A DNA stretch of 64,000 nt from Chitinophagaceae bacterium (GCA_019638475.1 JAHBTR010000001.1:496001-560000), one strand, 5' to 3'. Counted from the stretch's first letter, positions 8,599 through 17,384 are shown. Numbers and translations are program-made. Notes: a model not told the origin generated them from the sequence alone.

Positions 8599-8766
8599 AA
8601 ATTTTTTTTTATTTTTTCAATAATATAAAGCCAACAACAAAGTTGTTGAATTAATAAACGATAAACAATCTGAAGAATTAATTATACAGAAGTGATTTTC
8701 GTTTATTAGTTCATGTTTTAAAAGTAGGTTGAACAATAAACAAATCCACCTACGAGTGCAAATGTA
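8599..8766 (-). promoter_or_regulatory. Promoter and structured leader of the metH-like gene
   Basis: On the minus strand TACATTTGC at 8766-8758 is a good -7 core. The roughly 155-base leader that follows contains three inverted repeats: GTAGGT/ACCTAC (8724-8753), TAATAAACGA/TCGTTTATTA (8652-8661 with 8699-8708), and CAACAAC/GTTGTTG (8632-8648). No SAM or cobalamin riboswitch consensus was recognised. The structure may be regulatory, or may reflect repeat sequence. Confidence 0.45.
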
Positions 8767-8791
8767 ATAAAAATGTTATGTTGAATATTTA

Positions 8792-10084
8792 TTATTTACT
8801 GAATATTTTTTTCATGGCTTCGGCTTTTAATAAACATTCTTCGTATTCTGCTTGTGCATTGCTATAAAAAGTAATTCCTCCACCAACCTGATAGTTAATG
8901 TATTTGTTTGTAGCATTGTATGCAATACTTCTGATTACAACATTGAAATCAAAATCTCCCTCTGGTGTTATATAGCCAATAGAGCCACTATAAATACCTC
9001 TTTTTGTTTGCTCATATTTTTCTGTAAGTTCTAATACTCGTTTTTTAGGAGCACCAGTCATGCTGCCCATTGGAAAAGTATGTTGTAAAACATCGGCAAA
9101 ATCTGTTTCTTCTTGCAAATTGCCACTAATGGTTGAAATCATTTGATGAACTTGAGGAAAAGAATAAATACCATAAAGCTCATCAACTTTTACAGAACCT
9201 TTTGTACAAATTTTGCTTAAATCATTTCTCATTAAATCTACAATCATTACATTTTCGCTTCTATCTTTTGAGCTATTGTATAATTGTTGTTTATACTCAT
9301 TATCTACAACTTTGTTGGAGAGATTTCTTTTAATAGTTCCTTTTATGGGTTGAGTTATAATGGTATTTTTTTGTTTTTTGATATACCTCTCTGGACTTGC
9401 ACAAAGTAAATAATGCTGTTGTAATTTATAAAAACAAGCAAAAGGATTGGGCGATAAATGGGCTAATTGTTGATAAACAAGTAATGGATTTATTGAAACA
9501 TTTTCTGCAAAAAATTCTTGACAAAAATTTATTTCATAACAATCGCCTCGTTGAATGTGTTTTTGTAATTGCTCTATTGTGTGTAAATATGTTGCTTTTG
9601 CTATTCTTGGTTTAAAATTAATAGAAGATGGTGGTTGAGATTGATTTGTTGGCGTTTCTATTTGTATAATTTGTTGAAATATTTTTTCTGGCTTACTGTT
9701 ATAACAAGAAATGCTAACCTTATTTTTTTTTATTTCAATAATGGTTTCTGGAACAAAGAAAAATATGGGTGGAAAATTAATATTATCAATATGATTTGAT
9801 GAAGTGTTAAATATTTCATCTTTCACTTCAAAATTTACATGACCAAACAACCACTTGTGTTTATGCTCTTTTAAAAACTGTTTAAGATTGCCAATAAAAT
9901 TATTTTTCACCTTGTATTGATGAATGGCATTAACAGCTACTAAACATTCTACAGAATGGTGTGGTAATTGATATTGATGATTATCTAAAAAGCAACAGAT
10001 ATTGAATTGGTTTGCCCAAGTCAATACCTGTTGTTTAATTTTTTCTATATTTTCTATTGAAAAATCTGCCTGATTATAATTCAC
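8792..10084 (-). CDS. pabB: Aminodeoxychorismate synthase component I
   Basis: Chorismate-binding enzyme that, with a glutaminase partner, makes 4-amino-4-deoxychorismate for folate. The catalytic half (about 160-428) has PIKGTIKR with K248, the Lys that separates PabB from anthranilate synthase, then ENVMIVDLMRNDLSKI, GSMTGAPKKRV and the GGGITFYSNAQAEYEE ending. The N-terminal half is divergent. At 430 residues it is close to normal PabB length and carries no fused lyase or glutaminase. It begins 11 bp after the acidic protein gene, which suggests co-transcription. Confidence 0.9.
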   Translation of the reverse strand: MNYNQADFSIENIEKIKQQVLTWANQFNICCFLDNHQYQLPHHSVECLVAVNAIHQYKVKNNFIGNLKQFLKEHKHKWLFGHVNFEVKDEIFNTSSNHIDNINFPPIFFFVPETIIEIKKNKVSISCYNSKPEKIFQQIIQIETPTNQSQPPSSINFKPRIAKATYLHTIEQLQKHIQRGDCYEINFCQEFFAENVSINPLLVYQQLAHLSPNPFACFYKLQQHYLLCASPERYIKKQKNTIITQPIKGTIKRNLSNKVVDNEYKQQLYNSSKDRSENVMIVDLMRNDLSKICTKGSVKVDELYGIYSFPQVHQMISTISGNLQEETDFADVLQHTFPMGSMTGAPKKRVLELTEKYEQTKRGIYSGSIGYITPEGDFDFNVVIRSIAYNATNKYINYQVGGGITFYSNAQAEYEECLLKAEAMKKIFSK

Positions 10085-10095
10085 TATACGAGAAG

Positions 10096-10521
10096 TTAGT
10101 AACGGTCATCATCAAAATCATCATCATCTTCATCGTCATAAAAATCATCAAACTCTTTAAAGTCTTCTTCAACATCAAAATCATCAGCACCTCCTTTTTT
10201 GCCAGAGCCTTTACCTCCTTTTGCTTTAGGAATATCAAACTCATCAAAGTCAGGGTCCCAAGATTCTTCTTCTTCTACTTTTTCCCACTCATCTTTTTCA
10301 TCAAAGTCTTCTTCATCGTCATCATCTTCTTCCCTTTCTCTTTTAGAGGTTGCTTTTTTTGCTGCTGATTTTTTTGATTTAGATGTCATTTCATCATCAT
10401 CATCAAAATCATCTACATCATCGTCTTCATATTGTTTACTTTTTTTAGACGATTTTTTTTCTGTTTTTTCTCCTGTTTTGGGCTTAACATTTTTTTTAGC
10501 CTTATCAGATTTTGCTGCCAT
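10096..10521 (-). CDS. Low-complexity Lys-rich/Asp-Glu-rich protein
   Basis: 141 residues of alternating charge blocks: a Lys-rich start (about 1-30), a run of Asp (32-45), a second Lys/Ser/Arg block (46-62), then a strongly acidic body with DDDDEEDFDEKDEWEKVEEE and an acidic DDFDDDRY end. Near the centre is a short ordered-looking piece, WDPDFDEFDIPKAKGGKG. No enzyme family is recognised. Such proteins are usually disordered and may bind nucleic acid or basic partners. Evidence that it is real: it has its own TAacTTTG promoter core, an ATG, and pabB follows 11 bp later. Confidence 0.7.
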   Translation of the reverse strand: MAAKSDKAKKNVKPKTGEKTEKKSSKKSKQYEDDDVDDFDDDDEMTSKSKKSAAKKATSKREREEDDDDEEDFDEKDEWEKVEEEESWDPDFDEFDIPKAKGGKGSGKKGGADDFDVEEDFKEFDDFYDDEDDDDFDDDRY

Positions 10522-10558
10522 AGTTCTAATAAGTTTTAATATTGGTTTCGTAAAATTT

Positions 10559-10566
10559 CAAAGTTA
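10559..10566 (-). promoter_or_regulatory. -7 promoter core for the acidic protein-pabB pair
   Basis: The minus strand reads TAACTTTG, 38 bp upstream of the acidic gene's ATG. Confidence 0.45.
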
Positions 10567-10604
10567 AATTGTATTAACCAAAATTTTTTAATACTTTTTT
10601 TTAT

Positions 10605-11867
10605 TTATAAAGAAATTATTTGTTCTCTACCAGGTCCGTTAGAAACGTATTTAATAGGTGCTCCAATATATTGGTTAATAAAATCAATATATATAGACAT
10701 ATTTGTTGGCAAATTAGCTGCACTTTTAATAGTCGTTGTATCTATATTCCATCCATTTAATAATTTATATTCTGGAATAATTTGTGCTCTATTAATTTGG
10801 TAGGGTATTTCTTGTGTTATTTTTCCATCAATACAATAGCCTGTGCATACATTTAGCTCTTTAAAACTATCTAATACATCAGCTTTTGTCATTACTACTT
10901 TTGTAATTCCATTGAGCATACAAGTATATTTTAATGCTACTAAATCAATCCATCCACAACGTCTTGGTCTGCCAGTTGTAGCACCAAATTCATTACCTTT
11001 TTTTCTTAATTCTTCTCCTACATCATCATGTAATTCTGTAGGAAAAGGACCACCACCTACTCTGGTACAATAGGCTTTAGTAACACCTATAACATCATTA
11101 ATTTTTTGAGGACTAACTCCTAAACCAGTACAAACGCCTGCACTTATAGTGTTTGAAGATGTTACAAAAGGAAATGTGCCAAAATCAATATCTAACATAG
11201 AGCCTTGTGCTCCCTCTGCTAAAATTTTTTTTCCTTCTGCTAATTTATGATTAATAAAATATTCTCCACTAACAATATTTAATGTTTTTAAAAATTCTAC
11301 TGCTTCAAAAAATTCTTCTTCCCAAGAAGATATGTCTTCTATAAAATGAAAATTATCTAATAATTTTTGGTGTTTTAAACGAAGTTTAATGTATTGAGTG
11401 GTAAAATTTTTGCTTAATAAATCTCCTACACGTATAGCATTTCTTCCTGTTTTATCCATATATGCAGGACCAATTCCTTTTAATGTACTACCTATTTTAC
11501 TATCACCTTTTTGTAGTTCACTTGCTTTGTCTAATGCACGATGTGTAGGAATTATTACATTGGTTTTTTCTGAAATAAATAAATTTTTTCTTACATCAAT
11601 ACCAAAAGATGCAACAGTATCACACTCTCTTTTTAGTGTAACAGGGTCAAGCACTACACCATTGCCAATAAGGTTTACACAGTTTTGATGAAAGATGCCA
11701 GAAGGTATTTGATGCAATACAACTTTTTTATCATCTACATATAATGTATGACCAGCATTTGGACCTCCTTGAAATCTTGCAATAACATCATAATTAGGAG
11801 CAAAGAAATCTACAATTTTTCCTTTGCCTTCATCGCCCCATTGTAAACCAAGAATTACATCTATCAT
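10605..11867 (-). CDS. purA: Adenylosuccinate synthetase
   Basis: GTP-dependent ligase that joins IMP and aspartate in AMP synthesis. The 420-residue protein starts with the P-loop GDEGKGK (11-17), has the catalytic pair D12 and H40 (in GGPNAGHT), KGIGPAYMDKTGRNAIR for IMP binding, the GVTKAYCTRVGGGPFPTE signature and GRPRRCGW. The length is normal. It is transcribed alone from a TAcaTTTGc core, divergent from xth. Confidence 0.97.
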   Translation of the reverse strand: MIDVILGLQWGDEGKGKIVDFFAPNYDVIARFQGGPNAGHTLYVDDKKVVLHQIPSGIFHQNCVNLIGNGVVLDPVTLKRECDTVASFGIDVRKNLFISEKTNVIIPTHRALDKASELQKGDSKIGSTLKGIGPAYMDKTGRNAIRVGDLLSKNFTTQYIKLRLKHQKLLDNFHFIEDISSWEEEFFEAVEFLKTLNIVSGEYFINHKLAEGKKILAEGAQGSMLDIDFGTFPFVTSSNTISAGVCTGLGVSPQKINDVIGVTKAYCTRVGGGPFPTELHDDVGEELRKKGNEFGATTGRPRRCGWIDLVALKYTCMLNGITKVVMTKADVLDSFKELNVCTGYCIDGKITQEIPYQINRAQIIPEYKLLNGWNIDTTTIKSAANLPTNMSIYIDFINQYIGAPIKYVSNGPGREQIISL

Positions 11868-11887
11868 AATATATTTTTATAACAAGG

Positions 11888-11895
11888 CAAATGTA
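11888..11895 (-). promoter_or_regulatory. -7 promoter core of purA
   Basis: The minus strand reads TACATTTG followed by C, 21 bp upstream of the purA ATG. Confidence 0.55.
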
Positions 11896-11997
11896 AGTAT
11901 TGCCTCTATGTAAAAGTAGGAATTAAAAAAATGTAATTTATTTTTTCTGGTTAAATTATATAACTCTTGTTATTTTGTGTATAATAATAATTTTTTT

Positions 11998-12777
11998 ATG
12001 CGTATTATTTCATATAACACTAATGGTATAAGGGCTGCTATTAAAAAGGGTTTTATAGAATGGTTGCAAACAAACCCTGCCGATATTATTTGCATACAAG
12101 AAACTAAAGCAACTAAAGAAGATATAGATATAAAGCCATTGCAAGATTTGGGTTTTGAAGTGTATTGGTTTGCTGCTCAAAAAAAAGGATATAGTGGTGT
12201 AGCTGTTTTTACTAAAATAAAACCTGTTAGTGTAGTTTATGGAACACAAATAGAACAAAGTGATTTTGAAGGAAGGGTAATACAATTAAATTTTAAAGAG
12301 TTTACTTTAGTGAATGCTTATTTTCCAAGTGGTACAAGTGGCGATGAAAGACAAAATTATAAATACCAATGGTTAGATGAAATGTATGATTACTTGCAAA
12401 ACTTGAGAAAGAAACATAAGAATATAGTACTTACAGGAGATTATAATATAGCACATACTGAAATTGATATACATGACCCTAAAGGAAATAAAAATTCATC
12501 TGGTTTTTTGCCAGAAGAACGTGCATGGCTTACTAAGTTTTTGCACAATGGCTGGGTTGATACATTTAGGTATAAAAATCCAACTGCTATTGGTGCTTAT
12601 ACATGGTGGAGTCAGCGTTTTCCAAGCGTAAGATTGCAAAATAAAGGATGGAGAATAGATTATATATGTGTTACAGATGCTTTACAAAATAATATTGTTA
12701 GTGCTACCATTTTTCCTGATGTAAAACATAGCGACCATTGTCCTCTTTATGTAGAGTTGCATTTTTCTGCTAAATAA
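11998..12777 (+). CDS. xth: Exodeoxyribonuclease III
   Basis: Base-excision repair AP endonuclease and 3'-5' exonuclease of the EEP fold. The ATG at 11998 is chosen over an in-frame GTG at 11977 because the conserved start MRIISYNTNGIRAA begins there. Visible motifs are E35 in CIQETKA (metal), LTGDYNIAHTEID, WWSQRFPSVRLQNKGWRIDY and the terminal HSDHCPL with the catalytic H247. 259 residues is typical. The stop is only 4 bp from the convergent pseudouridine synthase gene, so the two 3' ends overlap as transcripts. Confidence 0.95.
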   Translation: MRIISYNTNGIRAAIKKGFIEWLQTNPADIICIQETKATKEDIDIKPLQDLGFEVYWFAAQKKGYSGVAVFTKIKPVSVVYGTQIEQSDFEGRVIQLNFKEFTLVNAYFPSGTSGDERQNYKYQWLDEMYDYLQNLRKKHKNIVLTGDYNIAHTEIDIHDPKGNKNSSGFLPEERAWLTKFLHNGWVDTFRYKNPTAIGAYTWWSQRFPSVRLQNKGWRIDYICVTDALQNNIVSATIFPDVKHSDHCPLYVELHFSAK

Positions 12778-12781
12778 TATT

Positions 12782-13495
12782 TTACTTATTTACTTTTCTT
12801 AGCTGTTGTAGCAGTGCTTTTAAATCTTTTGGTAGTGGGGCTTCTAAAGAAAAATGCTGGTTGTTAAAATCAAAAATAAGTTTTGAAGAGTGTAATGCCA
12901 ATCTATTGAGTATTGGTTTTTCTTCATCTGAATTTTTAGATAATTTGAAATTTCTTTTTAAAGCAGAAAGTAAAATAGGGTTTCCATCGCCATACAAATT
13001 ATCACAAACAATGCTGTTGCCAATATGTTTTGTATGAATACGTATTTGATGTGTGCGACCAGTGTGAATTTGAAATTGTACCCAAGCAAAAAATTTGAAT
13101 TGTTCTAACAAAGTATAATCTGTTAAAGATGGCTTTCCTTTTTGATGAATAAGCATTTTGCCATTATCTGCTGGGTGTTGCATAATAGGAGCATCAATAC
13201 TTTCAGATGTATGTAATAAACGACCATGCACTAAACCTACATAATATTTTTCTATTGCTCTGCTTTCAAATAATTGAGAAAGTTGTTTGTGTGTTGCTGC
13301 ATCTTTTGCAAAAACAATTACACCGCTGGTATCTTTATCTAAACGATGAACAGTAAAAATATGTCCATACTTTTCTATTAAAATATCTTTTAACGATGGT
13401 TCAGATTGTTTTCTATCTGGCACACTCAATAAACCTGAAGGTTTGTTTATTGCGATAAAAAAATCATTTTCAAAAATGATGTCTAACTTCTGCAT
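12782..13495 (-). CDS. RluA-family RNA pseudouridine synthase
   Basis: 237 residues without an S4 domain, like the short RluA/TruC group. The catalytic motif HRLDKDTSG holds D53, and GRTHQIRIHTKH and LYGDG follow. It converts a uridine in rRNA or tRNA; the exact target cannot be assigned. It lies 13 bp after the S4-domain pseudouridine synthase gene, so two modification enzymes are probably co-expressed. Confidence 0.92.
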   Translation of the reverse strand: MQKLDIIFENDFFIAINKPSGLLSVPDRKQSEPSLKDILIEKYGHIFTVHRLDKDTSGVIVFAKDAATHKQLSQLFESRAIEKYYVGLVHGRLLHTSESIDAPIMQHPADNGKMLIHQKGKPSLTDYTLLEQFKFFAWVQFQIHTGRTHQIRIHTKHIGNSIVCDNLYGDGNPILLSALKRNFKLSKNSDEEKPILNRLALHSSKLIFDFNNQHFSLEAPLPKDLKALLQQLRKVNK

Positions 13496-13508
13496 ATTAG
13501 ATAAGCAA

Positions 13509-14555
13509 TTATTTTCCTTTTCTTACAAAACTTTTGTTCATAAATTTTAATAACCTTATTTCTTTTTCTTGTAGCATACGCCACTTACCTCTTTCAACAT
13601 CTTTTTTGGTAAGATTAGCAAACATTACTCTGTCTAAATTTTTTACATCATAGCCAAGGCACTCAAAAATTCTTCTTACAATTCTATTTCTTCCACTATG
13701 TATTTCAATGCCTACAACACTTTTATCTTTAGTATCTGCATAAGCTATACTATCTGCTTGTATAAAACCATCATCAAGTGTAATGCCTGAAGCTATTGCT
13801 TCCATATCTTTTTTTGTTACAGGCTTATCTAATTTTACTTCATATATTTTTTTTATTTCGTAAGATGGGTGTGTAAGTTTTTGTGTTAGTTCGCCATCAT
13901 TGGTAAGCAATAAAACACCAGTAGTATTTCTATCTAATCTACCTACAGGATATACTCTTTCTTGAGCAGCATTTTTTATTAAATCAAAAACAGTTTTTCT
14001 ACCTTGAGGGTCTTTAGCAGTTGTTATATAATCTTTTGGTTTGTTTAACAATATGTAAATCAAATTGTGCCGTATATACAAAGGCTTCCCTTTTAGTTTT
14101 ATATCTTCTTTGCCTGTAACTTTAAAACCTGGTTCAAGTATAGGTTGTTTATTTACAGTAACCAAGCCATCTTTTATTAATTCAGCAGCTTCTCTTCTGC
14201 TACAAATACCTGCATGTGCAATAAATTTATTTAAAGGCATGAGAGATGTTGTAGTTGGTGCTTTGTAGTTGGTGGTTTGTAGTTCGGTTTTCTTCGTAAA
14301 ATTCTGTGAGAAAGTTGTCGGTCTTGTTTGTTTATTATTTGCAGAACCCTGTGAGAATTTTTTATTTTCTATTTTCGGATTTCGGATTTTAGATTTTGTA
14401 CTTTGTACATCTTGTAGCTTTTTCTTTTTTCTCATTTCTTCGCCAATTGCTTTTAGCTCTGCTTTGGCTTTTCTTTTTTCCTGACGAAATTGTTCTTTTT
14501 TAGCAGCCCCTTTAGGCTCTTTGTTGATAAACTTTTCAAAAGCTTTCTTACTCAT
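13509..14555 (-). CDS. rluB: RluB/RsuA-family pseudouridine synthase with inserted N-terminal segment
   Basis: Large-subunit rRNA pseudouridine synthase of the S4-plus-catalytic type. The S4 domain begins at residue 106 (MPLNKFIAHAGICSRREAAELI), and the catalytic motif GRLDRNTTG carries D208. IHSGRNRIVRRIFE is the family signature. Residues 1-49 are a basic Lys/Glu helix; residues about 50-105 are Asn/Thr/Ser/Lys-rich and are encoded by dispersed-repeat DNA (14241-14408). The basic extension is common in Bacteroidota homologues, while the repeat-coded part looks acquired. It probably modifies 23S rRNA. Confidence 0.9.
   Translation of the reverse strand: MSKKAFEKFINKEPKGAAKKEQFRQEKRKAKAELKAIGEEMRKKKKLQDVQSTKSKIRNPKIENKKFSQGSANNKQTRPTTFSQNFTKKTELQTTNYKAPTTTSLMPLNKFIAHAGICSRREAAELIKDGLVTVNKQPILEPGFKVTGKEDIKLKGKPLYIRHNLIYILLNKPKDYITTAKDPQGRKTVFDLIKNAAQERVYPVGRLDRNTTGVLLLTNDGELTQKLTHPSYEIKKIYEVKLDKPVTKKDMEAIASGITLDDGFIQADSIAYADTKDKSVVGIEIHSGRNRIVRRIFECLGYDVKNLDRVMFANLTKKDVERGKWRMLQEKEIRLLKFMNKSFVRKGK
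14241..14408 (-). repeat. Repeat-derived insertion inside the rluB-like gene
   Basis: On the plus strand this stretch has two near-copies of TTTGTAGTTGGTG, then two copies of CTGTGAGAA, then a doubled TTCGGATTT. Such words are usual in intergenic repeats of these genomes, not in coding sequence. The frame stays open and yields low-complexity residues 50-105 with no S4 or catalytic role. Confidence 0.55.
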
Positions 14556-14596
14556 ATTTTAATTGTTTGCTGTTTTTCAACAGGGTTATAAAGTGG

Positions 14597-14604
14597 CAAA
14601 AATA
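14597..14604 (-). promoter_or_regulatory. -7 promoter core of the rluB-RluA gene pair
   Basis: The minus strand reads TATTTTTG followed by C, 42 bp upstream of the rluB-like ATG. Confidence 0.5.
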
Positions 14605-14636
14605 CTTGATATAAGTATTGTTTAATAAATGCTATG

Positions 14637-15095
14637 CTAATTTTCTTTAATTATCCAAATAGCTATACCAAGTAGTATAATGCCTGCTATTTTTTTTATA
14701 TTGATAGGTGTTATAGGCACACCCAATAATCCATAATGGTCTATAATAACAGAAATAAATAATTGCCCAGCAATGATAGAACTAAATGCTAATGAAGAAC
14801 CTATTTTAGGTACTATAAGTGTAGTAGCTGCTACAAAAAAAGCTCCTAAAATACCCCCCATCCAAATCCAGTAAGGCTGTGTTTTGGCTACAGTAATTAC
14901 ATTAAATTTTAGTTGATTGGTAAATAATACATAACAAGCCAACACAGTAGTGCCAATAATAAATGAAATAAGTGCAGCACCAATAATATTGTTATTAATT
15001 GCTTTGGCAAGTTTAAAATTTACACCCGCTTGCATAGGCATTAATGCACCAGCAAAAAAGCATACCATAAGTAATAATAAAGATTTTACAGCCAT
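14637..15095 (-). CDS. DMT-superfamily (DUF606/YdcZ-type) membrane protein
   Basis: 152 residues forming five hydrophobic helices, with the family features MPMQAGVNFKLA near residue 20, PYWIWMGGILGAFFV in the middle, and a GSSLAFSSIIAGQL helix. These are half-size relatives of EamA transporters and probably work as dimers; the substrate is unknown. Monocistronic, downstream of a GNAT gene on the same strand. Confidence 0.85.
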   Translation of the reverse strand: MAVKSLLLLMVCFFAGALMPMQAGVNFKLAKAINNNIIGAALISFIIGTTVLACYVLFTNQLKFNVITVAKTQPYWIWMGGILGAFFVAATTLIVPKIGSSLAFSSIIAGQLFISVIIDHYGLLGVPITPINIKKIAGIILLGIAIWIIKEN

Positions 15096-15223
15096 AAGTT
15101 TTTTATTTAAAAGTATAATAAGTAGTTATAAAATTGAAAAGTATTTATTTTTTTGAAGAATAAATATGTCAATCTTTTTTATATTTTTTGAAAAGTTATT
15201 AGTTAGAGAAAGCAAAATCAATT

Positions 15224-15667
15224 TTATACATCAATGCTTACATTTATCCATTCACCATCAAATTTTGCATGATACTTTTTATAAAAATTAATAGCAGGTT
15301 TATTCCATTCTAATACTTGCCAAACTATACCATTTAATTTTTTTTCTTTGGCTTCTTCTATTAATTTATCAAAAAGTAGAGAGCCAATTTTTTTGCTACG
15401 CATTTTTTCTGTAACTAAAATATCTTCTAAATACATTCTTTGTCCTTTCCATGTACTATATCTTATATAGTATAAGGCAAAACCATGAATCACATTTTCT
15501 TCTTCTGCTACAAAACCCCACCAAACAGGTTGTTTGCCAAAACCACTTTCTTCAAAATGCTTTAATGATACAGTTACTTCATTGGGTGCTTTTTCATAAG
15601 TAGCCAATTCTTGCACCAGCTCTAATAATCTTTTACAATCTTTTTGTTCTGCTCTTCTTATAATCAT
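15224..15667 (-). CDS. GNAT-family N-acetyltransferase (spermidine/diamine acetyltransferase-like)
   Basis: 147-residue acetyl-CoA-dependent transferase. Motif A is LEDILVTEKMRSKKIGSLLF, where the R-x-x-x-x-G loop binds the pyrophosphate of CoA, and NFYKKYHA is motif B. The segments GFALYYIRYSTWKGQRMYLED and WQVLEWNKPAINFY match the diamine acetyltransferase subgroup, but the true substrate could be another amine. It starts 15 bp after the stop of isocitrate dehydrogenase, on the same strand, so it is probably in that transcript. Confidence 0.87.
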   Translation of the reverse strand: MIIRRAEQKDCKRLLELVQELATYEKAPNEVTVSLKHFEESGFGKQPVWWGFVAEEENVIHGFALYYIRYSTWKGQRMYLEDILVTEKMRSKKIGSLLFDKLIEEAKEKKLNGIVWQVLEWNKPAINFYKKYHAKFDGEWINVSIDV

Positions 15668-15682
15668 TTTATCAAAATTTGA

Positions 15683-17137
15683 TTATTGACCTTGAGCTAA
15701 GCTATAACTTTTTTTATCGCCCCAGCTATTTAAAACCTCTAAACTGCATATTTTAAAATCTCCACTAAGGCTTACATATAAGCCTATAATATCTTGTTGG
15801 TTCAATGCTTCTTCATCAATGCTTTCAAAACGAGCATTGTATTGGTTTACTAAGTTTGTAAACTTACTTCCAGAGGGCCAAACTTGTGTACCACGATTAC
15901 TAATATTTACTAATTGAAATTTTACCCCTGCATGGCGTAAACATTTTTTGGCAAGTTCTTCTGGTTGTACATTACTCTCTATAAACATATCTACACCCAC
16001 AATTTTTTCTTCAGTATTTTCAGTTGTTTCTAACATTGGATTTTTATCTAAGTGCAATACAGTGCAAGAGTATGGTATATCGTTTAAATCTGGCTTTGGA
16101 TTGTGTTTGGGTTGTTTGCCAAAGTTGGCAATTATAGCATTGGCAAAATCTGTTGTATTTACTGCAGGTGTTGATTTATCTCCAAAATCGCCAGTATGTA
16201 CACCACTTTCTAAAGTATATAGTAAAGCATTTTCTATTAATGTACTACTTTCCATTAAGCCCAAATGTTGCAACATACCAATACCACTAAGTAATAAAGC
16301 TGTTGGGTTGGCAATATTTTTTCCTGCAATATCTGGAGCAGTGCCATGTACTGCTTCAAAAATAGAAATATGGTCGCCAATATTAGCACTTGGAGCAAAT
16401 CCTAAACCACCTACTAATCCTGCACATAAATCACTTACTATATCTCCTTGCAAATTGGTTAATACTACCACATCAAACAAATCGGGTCTGATGACTAATT
16501 TCATACACAAATCATCTACAATTACATCATCAGCTTTTAATTCAGGATATTCTTTAGCTATTGTATAAAACACATCTAAAAATAAACCATCGGTTATTTT
16601 CATAATATTAGCCTTGTGTCCACAAGTTATTCTTTTAGCACCTTTTTTCTTAGCCATTTCAAAAGCATAACGAATAACTTGCATACTACCTGGTCTTGTA
16701 ATAAATCTTCTACTTAATGCTACATCATGTGTAAGCATGTGTTCTATACCTCCATAAGTATCTTCTATATTTTCACGAACAATTGTAATATCTATAGGAA
16801 TACCAGCTTTGCTAAAAACAGTATCCACACCATGTAAAGTTTGAAAAGTTCTTTTATTGGCATAAGTATTCCATGTTTTTCTGGCAGTAACATTAACGCT
16901 TTTTACGCCTTTACCTTTTGGGGTTTCCATAGGTCCTTTAAATAGTACACCAACATTTTCTATTGTTTTCTGTGCTTCAGGAGTCATTCCATTGCTATAG
17001 CCTTTGTCAAAAACCCATTTACCCATTTCTACAACTTCATATTCTAAAGCTACTTTAGCAGCATTAAATATTTTTAAAGTGGCATCCATAATTTCAGGAC
17101 CAATTCCATCGCCTTTGGCTACAGCAATTTTTATCAT
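15683..17137 (-). CDS. icd: Isocitrate dehydrogenase, extended (Thermus-type)
   Basis: Citric-acid-cycle enzyme converting isocitrate to 2-oxoglutarate. The first 335 residues are the decarboxylating dehydrogenase fold: GDGIGPEI at the start, VRENIEDTYGGIEH (substrate), the Lys in CGHKANIMK, and the Asp-rich NLQGDIVSDLCAGLVGG metal site, then HGTAPDIAGK at the cofactor site. A C-terminal extension of about 140 residues resembles Thermus-type enzymes. NADP is the likely cofactor but is not decided here. A good TActTTTGc core precedes it. Confidence 0.93.
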   Translation of the reverse strand: MIKIAVAKGDGIGPEIMDATLKIFNAAKVALEYEVVEMGKWVFDKGYSNGMTPEAQKTIENVGVLFKGPMETPKGKGVKSVNVTARKTWNTYANKRTFQTLHGVDTVFSKAGIPIDITIVRENIEDTYGGIEHMLTHDVALSRRFITRPGSMQVIRYAFEMAKKKGAKRITCGHKANIMKITDGLFLDVFYTIAKEYPELKADDVIVDDLCMKLVIRPDLFDVVVLTNLQGDIVSDLCAGLVGGLGFAPSANIGDHISIFEAVHGTAPDIAGKNIANPTALLLSGIGMLQHLGLMESSTLIENALLYTLESGVHTGDFGDKSTPAVNTTDFANAIIANFGKQPKHNPKPDLNDIPYSCTVLHLDKNPMLETTENTEEKIVGVDMFIESNVQPEELAKKCLRHAGVKFQLVNISNRGTQVWPSGSKFTNLVNQYNARFESIDEEALNQQDIIGLYVSLSGDFKICSLEVLNSWGDKKSYSLAQGQ

Positions 17138-17156
17138 AATTCTTCAATTTTGCGTG

Positions 17157-17164
17157 CAAAAGTA
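17157..17164 (-). promoter_or_regulatory. -7 promoter core of icd
   Basis: The minus strand reads TACTTTTG followed by C, 20 bp upstream of the ATG. Confidence 0.55.
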
Positions 17165-17228
17165 AGGGTTGAATACTGAAGATATTGAGAAAACAAGCAT
17201 TTATCATTGGTTCGGCAATTAAATTAAT

Positions 17229-17260
17229 TTTGGTTATGAAGGTCTGTAAGGCTACTTTTG
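17229..17260 (+). promoter_or_regulatory. Complete Bacteroidota promoter for the initiator tRNA
   Basis: TTTG at 17229-17232 (-33 box), exactly 20 bases of spacer, then TACTTTTG at 17253-17260 (-7 box). This is the best match to the phylum's housekeeping promoter in the window. It lies 13 bp before the tRNA. Confidence 0.8.
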
Positions 17261-17273
17261 CACTCCATTATAC

Positions 17274-17345
<72 letters not shown>

Positions 17346-17353
17346 CTACAAGT

Positions 17354-17384
17354 AAGGCTCTGAATTTCAGGGCTTTATTTTTTT
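17354..17384 (+). terminator. Rho-independent terminator after tRNA-fMet
   Basis: AAGGCTCTGAA pairs with TTCAGGGCTTT (one G-T pair) and is followed by a T-rich tract. Confidence 0.75.

Noticed and set aside
8599..8766. Known SAM or cobalamin riboswitch before metH
   Set aside because: I looked for the usual conserved cores and did not recognise any; only generic inverted repeats are visible.
10199..10567. 122-codon Ser-rich frame on the plus strand
   Set aside because: It is the mirror of the Asp/Glu codon runs of the acidic protein gene; poly-Ser arises from reverse-complemented GAT/GAA repeats.
15948..16568. 206-codon open frame on the plus strand
   Set aside because: It lies fully antisense to isocitrate dehydrogenase, whose protein is clearly conserved; the antisense product has no recognisable domain.
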